Part shown: piece after piece, positions 45,402 through 54,337 of the stretch
How the letters are laid out: every line of letters starts with the position of its first letter
How positions within the stretch are numbered: the stretch's first letter is position 1
Notes under the pieces: generated by a model
Databases searched by the model: none
Told to the model about the DNA's origin: nothing
The model's input: the letters and a program-made list of their open reading frames with translations, nothing else
Program-made: the position numbers and the translations under genes
Assembly: GCF_011683915.1 (NCBI RefSeq)
Contig: NZ_JAAQPH010000017.1
Coordinates: 1 to 64,000, forward strand
Reading direction: 5' to 3'
DNA length: 64,000 nucleotides
Origin: Pelagibius litoralis
GTDB taxonomy: Bacteria; Pseudomonadota; Alphaproteobacteria; Kiloniellales; Kiloniellaceae

Positions 45402-46016
45402 GTGGAGACGACGAGCAGGAATGGGCACGCCCGGCAAAGCGCCCGGGAAAGCAACGGGGCCCTGGCAGGCGCCAGCCTGGGCAGCGACCTGCGCGCGCTG
45501 CGCAAGACCAAGGGCCTGACCCTCAGTGAGCTGGCCCTGCAGGTCGGCCGTTCGGTCGGTTATCTGAGCCAGATCGAGCGCGGGCTTTCGGAGCTTTCCA
45601 TTGGCGATCTGCGCAAGCTGGCGGAATCCCTCGATGCGCCGCTCTCCTGGTTTTTTGTCCATGAAGGGGTGCCGGCGGAAGAGCGCGGCGTCGTCGTGCG
45701 GTCCAGTGCCCGGCGCAGCATTGGCTCGATGGCCGCCGGCCTGACCGAGGAACTGCTCTCTCCCGATCTCGGCGGCGCCTTTGAGGTCATCCGAAGTCTT
45801 TTCGAGCCGGGTGCCGAACTGAGCGAAGCGCAGGCACGGGAGTCGGAAGAGACCGGTTATGTCATTTCCGGAGAGCTGGATCTCTGGATCGGCGCGCAGC
45901 AGTTCCGCGTCTCCGCCGGTGACAGTTTCCGCATCGACCATGAGCCCTATCGCTGGCGCAACCCGGGCCGGGTTCGCGCAGAGGTGATCTGGGTTATCGC
46001 GCCACCGGTCTACTAA
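45402..46016 (+). CDS. XRE family regulator with C-terminal cupin domain
   Basis: A 204-residue regulator. An XRE helix-turn-helix (LGSDLRALRKTKGLTLSELALQVGRSVGYLSQIERGLSELS) precedes a ligand-binding cupin (ESEETGYVISGELDLWIGAQQFRVSAGDSFRIDHEPYRWRNPG). Such PuuR-like proteins often control amine, amino-acid or sugar-acid catabolism. It sits between the sugar-acid genes (divergent) and the two flavoprotein genes (same strand, 73 bases on), so either could be its target. I chose the GTG at 45402 with AGAGG eight bases upstream; a TTG at 45378 is the alternative. Confidence 0.88.
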   Translation: METTSRNGHARQSARESNGALAGASLGSDLRALRKTKGLTLSELALQVGRSVGYLSQIERGLSELSIGDLRKLAESLDAPLSWFFVHEGVPAEERGVVVRSSARRSIGSMAAGLTEELLSPDLGGAFEVIRSLFEPGAELSEAQARESEETGYVISGELDLWIGAQQFRVSAGDSFRIDHEPYRWRNPGRVRAEVIWVIAPPVY

Positions 46017-46089
46017 GGCCGATCTACTAAGAGATTCGATTTACCAAGAACCGATACGGTGTGAAAGCCGCAGAACAGGGGAGAATGTC

Positions 46090-48519
46090 GTGGCGGACCT
46101 GCCAAGCCATGCAAGAGTAGTCATTATCGGGGGCGGCGCCGTGGGCGCCTCGACCCTCTATCACCTCGCCAAAATGGGTTGCAGCGATACGGTTCTTCTG
46201 GAGAAGAATGAACTGACGTCCGGCTCCACCTGGCATGCGGCGGGCAACTGCCCGACCTTCTCCGGCAGCTGGAACATGATGAAGCTGCAGAAGTATTCGA
46301 CGGAGCTTTTCGGGCGGCTGGCCGACGAGGTCGACTATCCGATGAACTATCACCGCACCGGTTCGGTCCGCCTGGCGCAGACGACCGCGCGGATGGAGGA
46401 GTTCCGCCACGTGGCGGCGATGGCGCGCTACCAGGGCCTCGACTACGAGATGCTGGGTCCGAACGAACTGAAGGACCGCTATCCTTACATGGAGCTGCAT
46501 GGCTTGCAGGGCGGCCTCTGGGACCCTGATGATGGTGACATCGATCCCTCGCAGCTGACCCAGGCCTATGCCAAGGGCGCGCGCGACCTGGGCGCCAAGA
46601 TCGTGCGTTTCTGCGCCGTGACGGCCATATCGCAGCTGCCCTCCGGTGAGTGGAAGGTAGAGAGTGAGAAGGGCACCATCATCGCCGAGAAGGTGGTGAA
46701 TGCCGGCGGCTACCGCGCGGCGGAGATCGGCCGGATGGTCGGCCGTGACGTGCCCACCGTTGCCATGTCGCATCAGTATCTGGTGACCGAGGAGATTCCG
46801 GAACTGGCGGCGCTGGGCGACAAGATCCCGCTGCTGCGCGATCCCGATGACAGCTACTACCTGCGCCAGGAAGGCAACGGCCTGATCCTCGGCCCTTACG
46901 AATGGCAGGCGACGCCGCACTGGCTCGACAAAATGCCGGAGGATTTTTCCTTCCAGCTCTACCCCGACGATCTCGACCGGCTGGAGTGGTACATCGAACA
47001 ATCCTGCGCGCGCGTCCCGATCCTGGGGTCGGTCGGCGTGCAGAAGGTGATCAACGGGCCGATCCCCTATACCCCCGACGGCAACCCGCTGGTCGGACCG
47101 GCGCCGGGCCTGCGCAATTTCTATGAAGCCTGCGTGTTCTCCTTCGGCATCGCCCAGTCAGGCGGTGCCGGCAAGACCATGGCGGAATGGATCATCGAGG
47201 GTGAGCCGGAGTGGGATCTCTGGGTCATCGACCCGCGCCGCTACACCGACTTCGCCACCAAGCGCTATGTCGTCGACAAGGCGGTGGAGCTTTACCAGAA
47301 CGAATATGCCATCGGTTTTCCGCACGAGGAGCGTCCGGCCGGCCGTCCGGCCAAGGTTTCGCCGCTCTATGAAAAACTGGCGGCCAAGGGCGCGGTCTTC
47401 GGCGATCGCGGTGGCTGGGAGCGGGCGGTCTGGTTCGCGGCACCGGGTGCAAAACCGGAGCCGGAGCTGAGCTATCACCGCGAGGGTAACTGGTATCCCT
47501 CCGTCGCGGCCGAGTGCAAAGCGGTGGCCGAGTCCATCGGCATCCTCGACATGCCCGGCTTCTCCAAGTTCGAGGTCAAGGGCCCGGGCGCGGCGGACTG
47601 GCTGACCGGCCTGATCGCCGGCCCGCTGCCGAAGGTCGGACGGGTTTCCCTCGGCTACTTCTGCTCCGAAAAGGGCGGGGTGGTGACCGAGATGACCCTG
47701 ACCCGTTTCGGCGAAGACCGGTTCTGGCTGATCTCCGCCGCCGCCGGGGAGTGGCACGACGAGGATTGGCTGCGCGCGCACCTGCCCGCGAATGCGGCCT
47801 TTACCCTGGAGAACGTGACGCCGCGCTGGTCCACGCTGGTGTTGGCGGGCCCGCGATCCCGTGACGTTTTGGGCCAGGTGACCGAGAGCGATCTTTCCAA
47901 TGCCGCTTTCCCCTGGCTTTCCGTCCAGCCCATCGAGATTGCTCAGGCCCGCGGCTTCGCCATCCGCGTGAACTATGTCGGCGAGCTGGGGTGGGAGCTG
48001 CACCTGCCGGTCGAGGCCGTCGGCCCTGTTTATGATCTGCTGTGGCAGGCCGGCGAAGCCCACGGCATCCGCGACTTCGGTATGTACGCCATGGACTCCC
48101 TGCGCCTGGAGAAGGGTTACATGGCCTGGAAGCAGGATCTGGCCAGCGAGTACTCGCCGCTGCGCTCCTCCCTCGACCGCTTCATCCGCCTGGACAAGGA
48201 AGCCTTCATCGGGCGCGAAGCCCTGTTGAAGGAAAAGCAGGCCGGCTCGAAGGAGCGCTTCGTGCCGCTGGTCGTTGAGGCCAAGACGGCGGATGCGCCC
48301 TTCTGCTCCATCGTCTGGAAGGGCGACCGCCGTGTCGGGCTGGTGACCTCCGGCGGTTACGGCCATCGCATCCAGAAATCCATCGCGCTGGCCTATGTCG
48401 AAACCGACCTGGCGGGCGAGGGGGAAGACCTGGAAGTAGAGATCCTGGGGGAGCGTTGCCCGGCGAAGGTCGCGGTCTCTCCACTGTTCGATCCGAAGAA
48501 CGAACGTCTCCGGGCTTGA
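46090..48519 (+). CDS. Dimethylglycine/sarcosine dehydrogenase-like flavoprotein (paralogue 1)
   Basis: An 809-residue fusion. The N-terminal FAD oxidoreductase domain has VVIIGGGAVGAS and GSTWHAAGN, where the His corresponds to the covalent-flavin His of dimethylglycine dehydrogenase. A short connecting domain follows, then a GcvT-like aminomethyltransferase half (from about residue 430; FEVKGPGAADWL, GELGWELHLP) that passes the one-carbon unit to tetrahydrofolate. Expected reaction is oxidative N-demethylation of a methylated glycine; the exact substrate is unproven. Starts at GTG with GGGGAG upstream. Followed after 62 bases by a second paralogue. Confidence 0.88.
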   Translation: MADLPSHARVVIIGGGAVGASTLYHLAKMGCSDTVLLEKNELTSGSTWHAAGNCPTFSGSWNMMKLQKYSTELFGRLADEVDYPMNYHRTGSVRLAQTTARMEEFRHVAAMARYQGLDYEMLGPNELKDRYPYMELHGLQGGLWDPDDGDIDPSQLTQAYAKGARDLGAKIVRFCAVTAISQLPSGEWKVESEKGTIIAEKVVNAGGYRAAEIGRMVGRDVPTVAMSHQYLVTEEIPELAALGDKIPLLRDPDDSYYLRQEGNGLILGPYEWQATPHWLDKMPEDFSFQLYPDDLDRLEWYIEQSCARVPILGSVGVQKVINGPIPYTPDGNPLVGPAPGLRNFYEACVFSFGIAQSGGAGKTMAEWIIEGEPEWDLWVIDPRRYTDFATKRYVVDKAVELYQNEYAIGFPHEERPAGRPAKVSPLYEKLAAKGAVFGDRGGWERAVWFAAPGAKPEPELSYHREGNWYPSVAAECKAVAESIGILDMPGFSKFEVKGPGAADWLTGLIAGPLPKVGRVSLGYFCSEKGGVVTEMTLTRFGEDRFWLISAAAGEWHDEDWLRAHLPANAAFTLENVTPRWSTLVLAGPRSRDVLGQVTESDLSNAAFPWLSVQPIEIAQARGFAIRVNYVGELGWELHLPVEAVGPVYDLLWQAGEAHGIRDFGMYAMDSLRLEKGYMAWKQDLASEYSPLRSSLDRFIRLDKEAFIGREALLKEKQAGSKERFVPLVVEAKTADAPFCSIVWKGDRRVGLVTSGGYGHRIQKSIALAYVETDLAGEGEDLEVEILGERCPAKVAVSPLFDPKNERLRA

Positions 48520-48581
48520 CCTGCGGGCGTGAAGAGCCGGGTTGCGTGAAAATTCTGGGCGCCTGAGGGAGGGCCATTGCG

Positions 48582-51053
48582 ATGAGTGATTTTCCAACAC
48601 AGGCCCGCGCGGTCATCATCGGCGGCGGGGTGATCGGTTGTTCCCTGGCCTATCATCTGGCCAAGCTCGGCTGGCGCGACGTGGTGCTGCTGGAGCGCAA
48701 GCAACTGACCTGCGGCACCACTTGGCACGCGGCGGGCCTCATCGGCCAGCTGCGCGCCACCTCCAACATGACCAAGCTCGCCAAGTACTCGGCGGAGCTT
48801 TACGGCACCTTGGAGGCGGAGACCGAGGTCGCCACCGGCTTCAAGCAGAACGGTTCGCTCTCGGTCGCGATCACCGACGAACGGCTGGAAGAACTGAAAC
48901 GCGGCGCCTCCATGGCCAAGACTTTCGGCCTTGATGTCGAGGTGCTGACGCCTTCGGAGGTGTCGGAGGCCTATCCGCAGCTGGCGTTGGACGGCGTCAC
49001 CGGCGGCGTCTTCCTGCCCAAGGACGGCCAGGCCGACCCGGCGAACATCGCCCATGCCCTGGCCAAGGGCGCGCGCCAGAAGGGCGTGAAGATCTTCGAA
49101 CAGACCAAGGTGACGGCGATCCGTCGGGAAGGTGGCCGGGTGACCGGCGTCGAGACCGACAAGGGCGCCATCACGGCGGACTACGTGGTGAACTGCGCCG
49201 GCATGTGGGGGCGTGAGGTCGGCCAGATGGCCGGTGTGAAGGTGCCCCTACATGCCTGCGAGCATTTCTACATCGTCACCGAGAATATCCCCGATCTGCC
49301 GCGCGACCTGCCGGTGCTGCGCATTCCCGACGAATGCGCCTACTACAAGGAAGACGCGGGCAAGATCCTGCTCGGCGCCTTTGAGCCGGTGGCCAAGCCC
49401 TGGGGCATGGACGGCATCGCCGAGGATTTTTGCTTCGACCAGTTGCCGGAGGACTTCGACCACTTCGCGCCGATCCTTGAGGCCGCCGTGGCGCGCCTGC
49501 CGATCCTGGAGACCGCCGGCATCCACACCTTCTTCAATGGGCCGGAGAGCTTCACCCCCGACGACCGCTACCTGCTGGGCGAAGCGCCGGAGCTGAAAAA
49601 TTTCTACGTCGCCGCCGGCTTCAACTCGGTGGGCATCCAGTCCGCCGGCGGGGCCGGCAAGGCGCTGGCCGAGTGGATGGACGGGGGCGAACCGCCCTTC
49701 GATCTCTGGGACGTCGATATCCGGCGCATGCAGCCCTTCCAGAACAATCGGACCTATCTCTATCAGCGCGCGACCGAGAGCCTGGGTCTGCTCTACGCCG
49801 ATCACTTTCCCTATCGCCAGTTCGCCACCGCGCGGGGCGTGCGCCAGTCGCCGCTGCACGAGCGCCTGGCCGAGCGCGGCGCCTGCTTCGGCGAGGTCGC
49901 GGGCTGGGAGCGCGCCAACTGGTTCCTGCCGCGCGAGGCCCGCGACGCGGGGGAGACGGCGGACTACCGCTACACCTGGAAGCGCCAGAACTGGTTCGGC
50001 TATGCGGCGGAGGAACACAAGGCGGTGCGCGAAGGCGTCGGCCTCTTCGACATGTCCTCCTTCGCCAAGATCCGCGTCGAGGGCCGGGATGCCGAGGCCG
50101 TGCTGCAGCGTGTCTGCGCCAACGACATCGCGGTGCCTGTCGGCAAGATCGTCTACACCCAGTGGCTGAACGGACGCGGCGGGATCGAGGCCGACCTGAC
50201 CGTCACCCGCCTGTCGGAAACCGAGTTCCTGGTCATCACCGGCGCGGCGGTCGGGGTGCGTGACTTCACCTGGCTGAAGCGCCACATTCCCGACGACGCC
50301 CATTGCATCGCCACCGACGTGACGGCGGGCGAGGCGGTGCTCTGCGTCATGGGGCCGAAGTCCCGCGACCTGCTGCAGCCGCTGACCTCGACGGATCTTT
50401 CAGGCGCCGCTTTTCCCTTTGCCACCACGCAGCAGATCGAAATCGGTTCGGCGCTCGCCCGCGCCCACCGCATCACCTATGTCGGCGAACTGGGCTGGGA
50501 GCTTTATGTCTCCGCCGATATGGCCCGCCATGTCTTCGACCGCATCGCCGAGGCCGGCGATACCCACGGCCTGCGCCTCTGCGGCATGCACGTGCTGGAT
50601 TCCTGCCGTATGGAAAAGGCCTTCCGCCACTTCGGCCACGACATCACCGACGAGGACCATGTGCTGGAGGCCGGCCTGGGCTTCGCCGTGAAGCCGGACA
50701 AGGCGGCCAGCCGCTTCGGCGACTTCCTGGGCCGCGAGGCGGTGCTGCGCAAGAAGCAGCTTGGCCTCTCCAAGCGTCTCTTGCAGTTCAAGCTGCAGGA
50801 CGCCGAGCCGCTGCTCTATCACAACGAGCCGATCTGGCGCGACGGCAGCATCGCCGGCTATCTCACCTCCGGCAACTACGGCCACCACCTCGGCGCCGCC
50901 ATCGGCCTGGGCTACGTCGCCTGCGACGTCTCGGAGAAAGCCGACGACGTGCTCGGCTCCACCTACGAGATCGAAGTGGCCGGCGAGCGCTTCCCGGCAA
51001 TGGCGAGCCTCAAGCCGCTGTATGATCCGAAGGCGGAGCGGATGCGGGGGTGA
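48582..51053 (+). CDS. Dimethylglycine/sarcosine dehydrogenase-like flavoprotein (paralogue 2)
   Basis: Same architecture as the upstream gene, 823 residues: FAD domain (AVIIGGGVIGCS; GTTWHAAGL with the flavin-linking His), then GcvT domain (FDMSSFAKIRVEGRDAEAVLQR, YVGELGWELYVSADMA) and GcvT C-terminal barrel (SGNYGHHLGAAIGLGYV). The two paralogues differ clearly in active-site neighbourhood (HAAGNCPTF versus HAAGLIGQLR), so they probably act on different methylamines. Part of an operon with paralogue 1. Its 3' end exists in two further degenerate copies at 52108 and 54001. Confidence 0.88.
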   Translation: MSDFPTQARAVIIGGGVIGCSLAYHLAKLGWRDVVLLERKQLTCGTTWHAAGLIGQLRATSNMTKLAKYSAELYGTLEAETEVATGFKQNGSLSVAITDERLEELKRGASMAKTFGLDVEVLTPSEVSEAYPQLALDGVTGGVFLPKDGQADPANIAHALAKGARQKGVKIFEQTKVTAIRREGGRVTGVETDKGAITADYVVNCAGMWGREVGQMAGVKVPLHACEHFYIVTENIPDLPRDLPVLRIPDECAYYKEDAGKILLGAFEPVAKPWGMDGIAEDFCFDQLPEDFDHFAPILEAAVARLPILETAGIHTFFNGPESFTPDDRYLLGEAPELKNFYVAAGFNSVGIQSAGGAGKALAEWMDGGEPPFDLWDVDIRRMQPFQNNRTYLYQRATESLGLLYADHFPYRQFATARGVRQSPLHERLAERGACFGEVAGWERANWFLPREARDAGETADYRYTWKRQNWFGYAAEEHKAVREGVGLFDMSSFAKIRVEGRDAEAVLQRVCANDIAVPVGKIVYTQWLNGRGGIEADLTVTRLSETEFLVITGAAVGVRDFTWLKRHIPDDAHCIATDVTAGEAVLCVMGPKSRDLLQPLTSTDLSGAAFPFATTQQIEIGSALARAHRITYVGELGWELYVSADMARHVFDRIAEAGDTHGLRLCGMHVLDSCRMEKAFRHFGHDITDEDHVLEAGLGFAVKPDKAASRFGDFLGREAVLRKKQLGLSKRLLQFKLQDAEPLLYHNEPIWRDGSIAGYLTSGNYGHHLGAAIGLGYVACDVSEKADDVLGSTYEIEVAGERFPAMASLKPLYDPKAERMRG

Positions 51054-51255
51054 GACCAAGGTCGAGGCATTGAAGCCCTTTGGCCGGTTCTCATCCAGAA
51101 GCGGACCCGCCTATGACAAGCTTGGGACTTCCACGAAATACCAGAAGCGGACCTTCGGTCAGTGCGATCGTTGTCCGACTCGTTTGCACCAAATGCCAGC
51201 CGTCAAGCGGGCGATCCCAAACCTGCTATAGTTGTCGTCTTGTACCAATTTCAAG

Positions 51256-52002
51256 ATGTATGAAATTATGACGTCACCTGCCGTATCGCCATTGTTGAAT
51301 GAGTTGTTCAACATCGCCCGAGCAAGATACAAAGTAGAGCATGAAGCTTGGGTGAATCTATCTTTCCGTCTCTCTGGGCGGTTCAATCTGGTCACCGCAA
51401 GCTTGAGCATCCAGCGGCAAGGCGATCTAGACATATTGCTGAGGTGCCTTGAAGATGAGTTCAATACGAACAAGGATGCGTCTGGAGTGGATTTTGCCAT
51501 CCACTACCAGATGATGCTTTCCGAAACGTGGATTACTGGGTGTTACGAAATACTTCGGGCGTTTCAACAACGGGATCGGGAAGCCACTGCAGCCAGCCGG
51601 TCACCCTCGGGTGTATGCGAGTTAGACGAGTTCAAATCGGTCTTCGCCGATTTCGAACTCTTGCGAATGCCCATAGCAAAGCTTGAAATAGCAAAAGACA
51701 ATAAGATACAGCACCCATTGCCCATGCGGCGCTTTGGTGATGATGAAACCAAGCCGATTGAGTTCTATGACCCAAAAGACCCAGGCCGATTCCATATCAT
51801 GCCGAATGGAGTGTCGGCGCGCGGTTCGACAGTGTGGCTAGCATTAGACGGTCGAAGCTTGCAGCAGCATTGGGTGGAGCGTCGCGATCTCTCGGACCGT
51901 CTGTTAGCGTTGGTCAAGTTAGTCAAGGGTGCTGGTGAGCTAGAAGCTGAGCAAAGACGCTGCGTGAGCCCTGACGCAGACGAGCCGACAAATGGGCAAT
52001 AG
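51256..52002 (+). CDS. Hypothetical protein in low-GC insert
   Basis: A 248-residue soluble protein I cannot assign. Largely helical N-terminal half (ELFNIARARYKVEHEAWVN ... YQMMLSETWITGCYEILRAFQQRD), polar C-terminal half (MRRFGDDETKPIEFYDPKDPGRFHIMPNG), acidic tail. Base composition and codon use are visibly less GC-rich than all neighbours, which suggests recent acquisition. It lies between the intact 3' end of the flavoprotein gene and a degenerate copy of that end. Starts at 51256 or 51268 are both possible; no clear ribosome binding site. Confidence 0.6.
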   Translation: MYEIMTSPAVSPLLNELFNIARARYKVEHEAWVNLSFRLSGRFNLVTASLSIQRQGDLDILLRCLEDEFNTNKDASGVDFAIHYQMMLSETWITGCYEILRAFQQRDREATAASRSPSGVCELDEFKSVFADFELLRMPIAKLEIAKDNKIQHPLPMRRFGDDETKPIEFYDPKDPGRFHIMPNGVSARGSTVWLALDGRSLQQHWVERRDLSDRLLALVKLVKGAGELEAEQRRCVSPDADEPTNGQ

Positions 52003-52107
52003 AGTTTAACCGGAGCATGACCGCTTGGGGTCACTAGCAGACATCATCCGACGATAAGTCGTAGGTCCGCTTCTCAGCCAGTAGCGGGAGAGCGCTTAAT
52101 CGCCCTC

Positions 52108-52158
52108 GCCAGCTTTAAGTCGAACTATGACCCCAAGGCGGAGCGGGTGCGGGGGTGG
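52108..52158 (+). pseudogene. Fragment of a dimethylglycine-dehydrogenase-like gene 3' end (relic 1)
   Basis: The 17 codons read ASFKSNYDPKAERVRGW against ASLKPLYDPKAERMRG-stop at the end of paralogue 2; about 40 of 52 bases match by hand. The stop has become TGG. Nothing upstream resembles the rest of the gene. Confidence 0.75.
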
Positions 52159-52187
52159 GTGAGTCCACTGGAAGCCTTCGGAGCGCT

Positions 52188-53861
52188 CTAACCGCGCCCC
52201 CACTTGTTCACGATGATTGGTTTCATCGGGGCGGCCTGTCCCGGTAGCGGGACGGTGGCCTGCGGGAGGGTCGGTTTGGCCGGGATCTTCGGGCCTGCTG
52301 CCGCTTCGCCCTCGCCGCGCAGGCTGGTGAGCAGCTTCTTGTGATCCGGCATCGCCTTCACCGTCTGGTCGATCCCCTTGCGGACCTGTTTGACATACTG
52401 CCGCCAGGGTTCGCGCTTCAGCGCGACGCCGCAAGTGGGCGGCGCGGCGTAACCGGTTTCGTAGACCTTCTTGCCCAGCAGCACGGCGTGGTAGACGCGG
52501 TAGGAGAACAGCTGCGCGGAGGTCAGGTCATAGCGCGTCGGCAGCGCGTGTTTCCAGAGTTCCAGGTTCGCGGCGAGAGAGTCCGGCACCGCCAACGCCT
52601 CGCGGGCGTCGATCCAGTACTGGCTGTCGCTGCGGTTGCCCAGGGCATAGTGCAGGCAGATGAAGTCGCGCACTTCGTCATAGAGCTGAGTGGCGATTTT
52701 GTTGTAGCGGTCGCGCAGGGGGGCGGCGAAGTCCCGGTCGGGGAAGTAGCTCAGGAGCGAACGCAGGCTCATCTCGATCATGTAGATGGCGGTTGATTCC
52801 AGCGGCTCGACAAAACCGCCCGACAGGCCTATGGCGACACAGTTCTTGACCCAAGGGTTGCGGGTCCGTCCGACCCGCATGGGGATGATCCGCGGCACCG
52901 CATCCTTGGTTGCGTCGCCCCCGGTGGCGCGGAGGTGGGCGAGAAGTTCTTCGCAGGCTTCGTCGTCGCTGCGGTGGGCGCTGGAAAAGACGTAGCCCGT
53001 GCCGACACGGTTGTAGAGCGGCACGCGCCAGGACCAACCGGCGCCCAAGGCCGTGGAGCGGGTGAGGGGTTCGATCCTCTCCGGGTCCAGATGGGGAATC
53101 TGCACCGCCGCCGCGCGGTCGTTGGCCAGGTACTTCGAATAGTCGACGAAGGGTTCGCCAAGCGCGCCGTTGATCAGCACGCCGCGAAAGCCGGTGCAGT
53201 CGATCACCAGTTCGACCGGCTGGCGCGCCTGTTCCTTCAGGACCAGGGCGGTGATGTAGCCGCGTTCGTCCTTTTCGATGTCGACCACGTCGTCGCGAAC
53301 ATGTTCGACACCGCGCGCCACGCAGATGTCCCGCAGCATGCCGGCGAAGAGCCCGGCGTCGAGGTGATAGGCGAAGCCGACGCCCTGGTCGTAGGGCTTT
53401 GCGTTCAGGGCGCGCGGTCCCTTGGCGGCGCGGCCCAAAGCCAGCGCGGGGGTTATGACGTCCGAGAAATCGACGCCGCCGGCACCGTGTTGCAGGAAGT
53501 GGTGGGCTGAATCCACACCACCGATGAGGGGGCCCTCGTTGAAGGAGTTGATGTAGGCGACCCGCTCGCCCTTCCTGTCGCGGTTCCAGTTGTCGAAGAG
53601 AACCCCCAGCTTGAACGAGGCGTTGCAGTGCTTGAAAAAGGCCCGCTCCGAGATGCCCGCCTGCTGGAGCAGCCGGGGCATGGCCGGGACCGTGGCTTCG
53701 CCGACGCCGACCGTGGAAACGTTCGGTGATTCGATGAGGGTGATGCGCCTGTTGTCGCGATCCCCGGCCTGGGCCTTCCAATAGGTGCCCAGCAGCAGCG
53801 CGGTCAGCCAGCCCGCGGTGCCGCCCCCGACGATGGTGACATGCGTGATTGCTTCGCCCAT
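52188..53861 (-). CDS. Flavin-dependent tryptophan-halogenase-like enzyme
   Basis: A 557-residue FAD-dependent halogenase. Dinucleotide motif GGGTAGW at 12-18, the catalytic Lys at position 84 (FKLGVLFDNW, matching Lys79 of PrnA), and the halogenase motif WSWRVPL in the WxWxIP position. Family members chlorinate or brominate indoles and other aromatics using FADH2 from a separate reductase. No biosynthetic cluster, reductase or TonB receptor gene is nearby. The region between the motifs is intact. A GGGGGGACG before the ATG at 53861 sets the start. Confidence 0.88.
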   Translation of the reverse strand: MGEAITHVTIVGGGTAGWLTALLLGTYWKAQAGDRDNRRITLIESPNVSTVGVGEATVPAMPRLLQQAGISERAFFKHCNASFKLGVLFDNWNRDRKGERVAYINSFNEGPLIGGVDSAHHFLQHGAGGVDFSDVITPALALGRAAKGPRALNAKPYDQGVGFAYHLDAGLFAGMLRDICVARGVEHVRDDVVDIEKDERGYITALVLKEQARQPVELVIDCTGFRGVLINGALGEPFVDYSKYLANDRAAAVQIPHLDPERIEPLTRSTALGAGWSWRVPLYNRVGTGYVFSSAHRSDDEACEELLAHLRATGGDATKDAVPRIIPMRVGRTRNPWVKNCVAIGLSGGFVEPLESTAIYMIEMSLRSLLSYFPDRDFAAPLRDRYNKIATQLYDEVRDFICLHYALGNRSDSQYWIDAREALAVPDSLAANLELWKHALPTRYDLTSAQLFSYRVYHAVLLGKKVYETGYAAPPTCGVALKREPWRQYVKQVRKGIDQTVKAMPDHKKLLTSLRGEGEAAAGPKIPAKPTLPQATVPLPGQAAPMKPIIVNKWGRG

Positions 53862-54000
53862 GGTTCGTCCCCCCAACGATATGGTCGGGATCGCGGCGCT
53901 TTTTTACTTGATTGATATTCCCCAGATCGCCCCGTTCCCCACCTATGAGCTTGCGCCTTTGTTCTTCCCCGGTCAATCCTGGCGCGGAGAGGGGCGCCGC

Positions 54001-54337
54001 GCCGCGGTGCTGCGCAAGAAACAGCTCGGCCTCAGCAAGCGCCTGCTGCAGTTCAAGCTAGAGGGCGCTGAACCGCTGCTCAATCACAACGAGCCGATCT
54101 GGTGCGACGGCGCCATCGCCGGCTACTTCACCTCCGGCAACTACGGCCACCACCCGGGCGCCGCCATCGGCTTGGTTACATCGCCTGCGACGTGTCGGAG
54201 AAAGCCGACGACGTGCTCGGCTCGACCTACGAGATCGAAGGGGCGGGCGAGTGCTTCCCGGCCATGGCCAGCCTGAAGCCGCTCTACGATCCGAAGGCGG
54301 AGCGGATGCGGGGGCAGATGCCTAAAAGCCTAAACTG
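54001..54337 (+). pseudogene. Truncated, frameshifted 3' end of a dimethylglycine-dehydrogenase-like gene (relic 2)
   Basis: About 315 bases closely match 50735-51050 of paralogue 2 (AVLRKKQLGLSKRLLQFKL, then EPLLNHNEPIW, SGNYGHH, ACDVSEKADDVLGSTYEIE). A one-base deletion near 54172 (GGCTTGGTTAC against GGCCTGGGCTAC) breaks the frame. The stop is lost and the frame runs on to 54337. There is no 5' part. This is a decayed further copy from the same tandem family. Confidence 0.93.
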
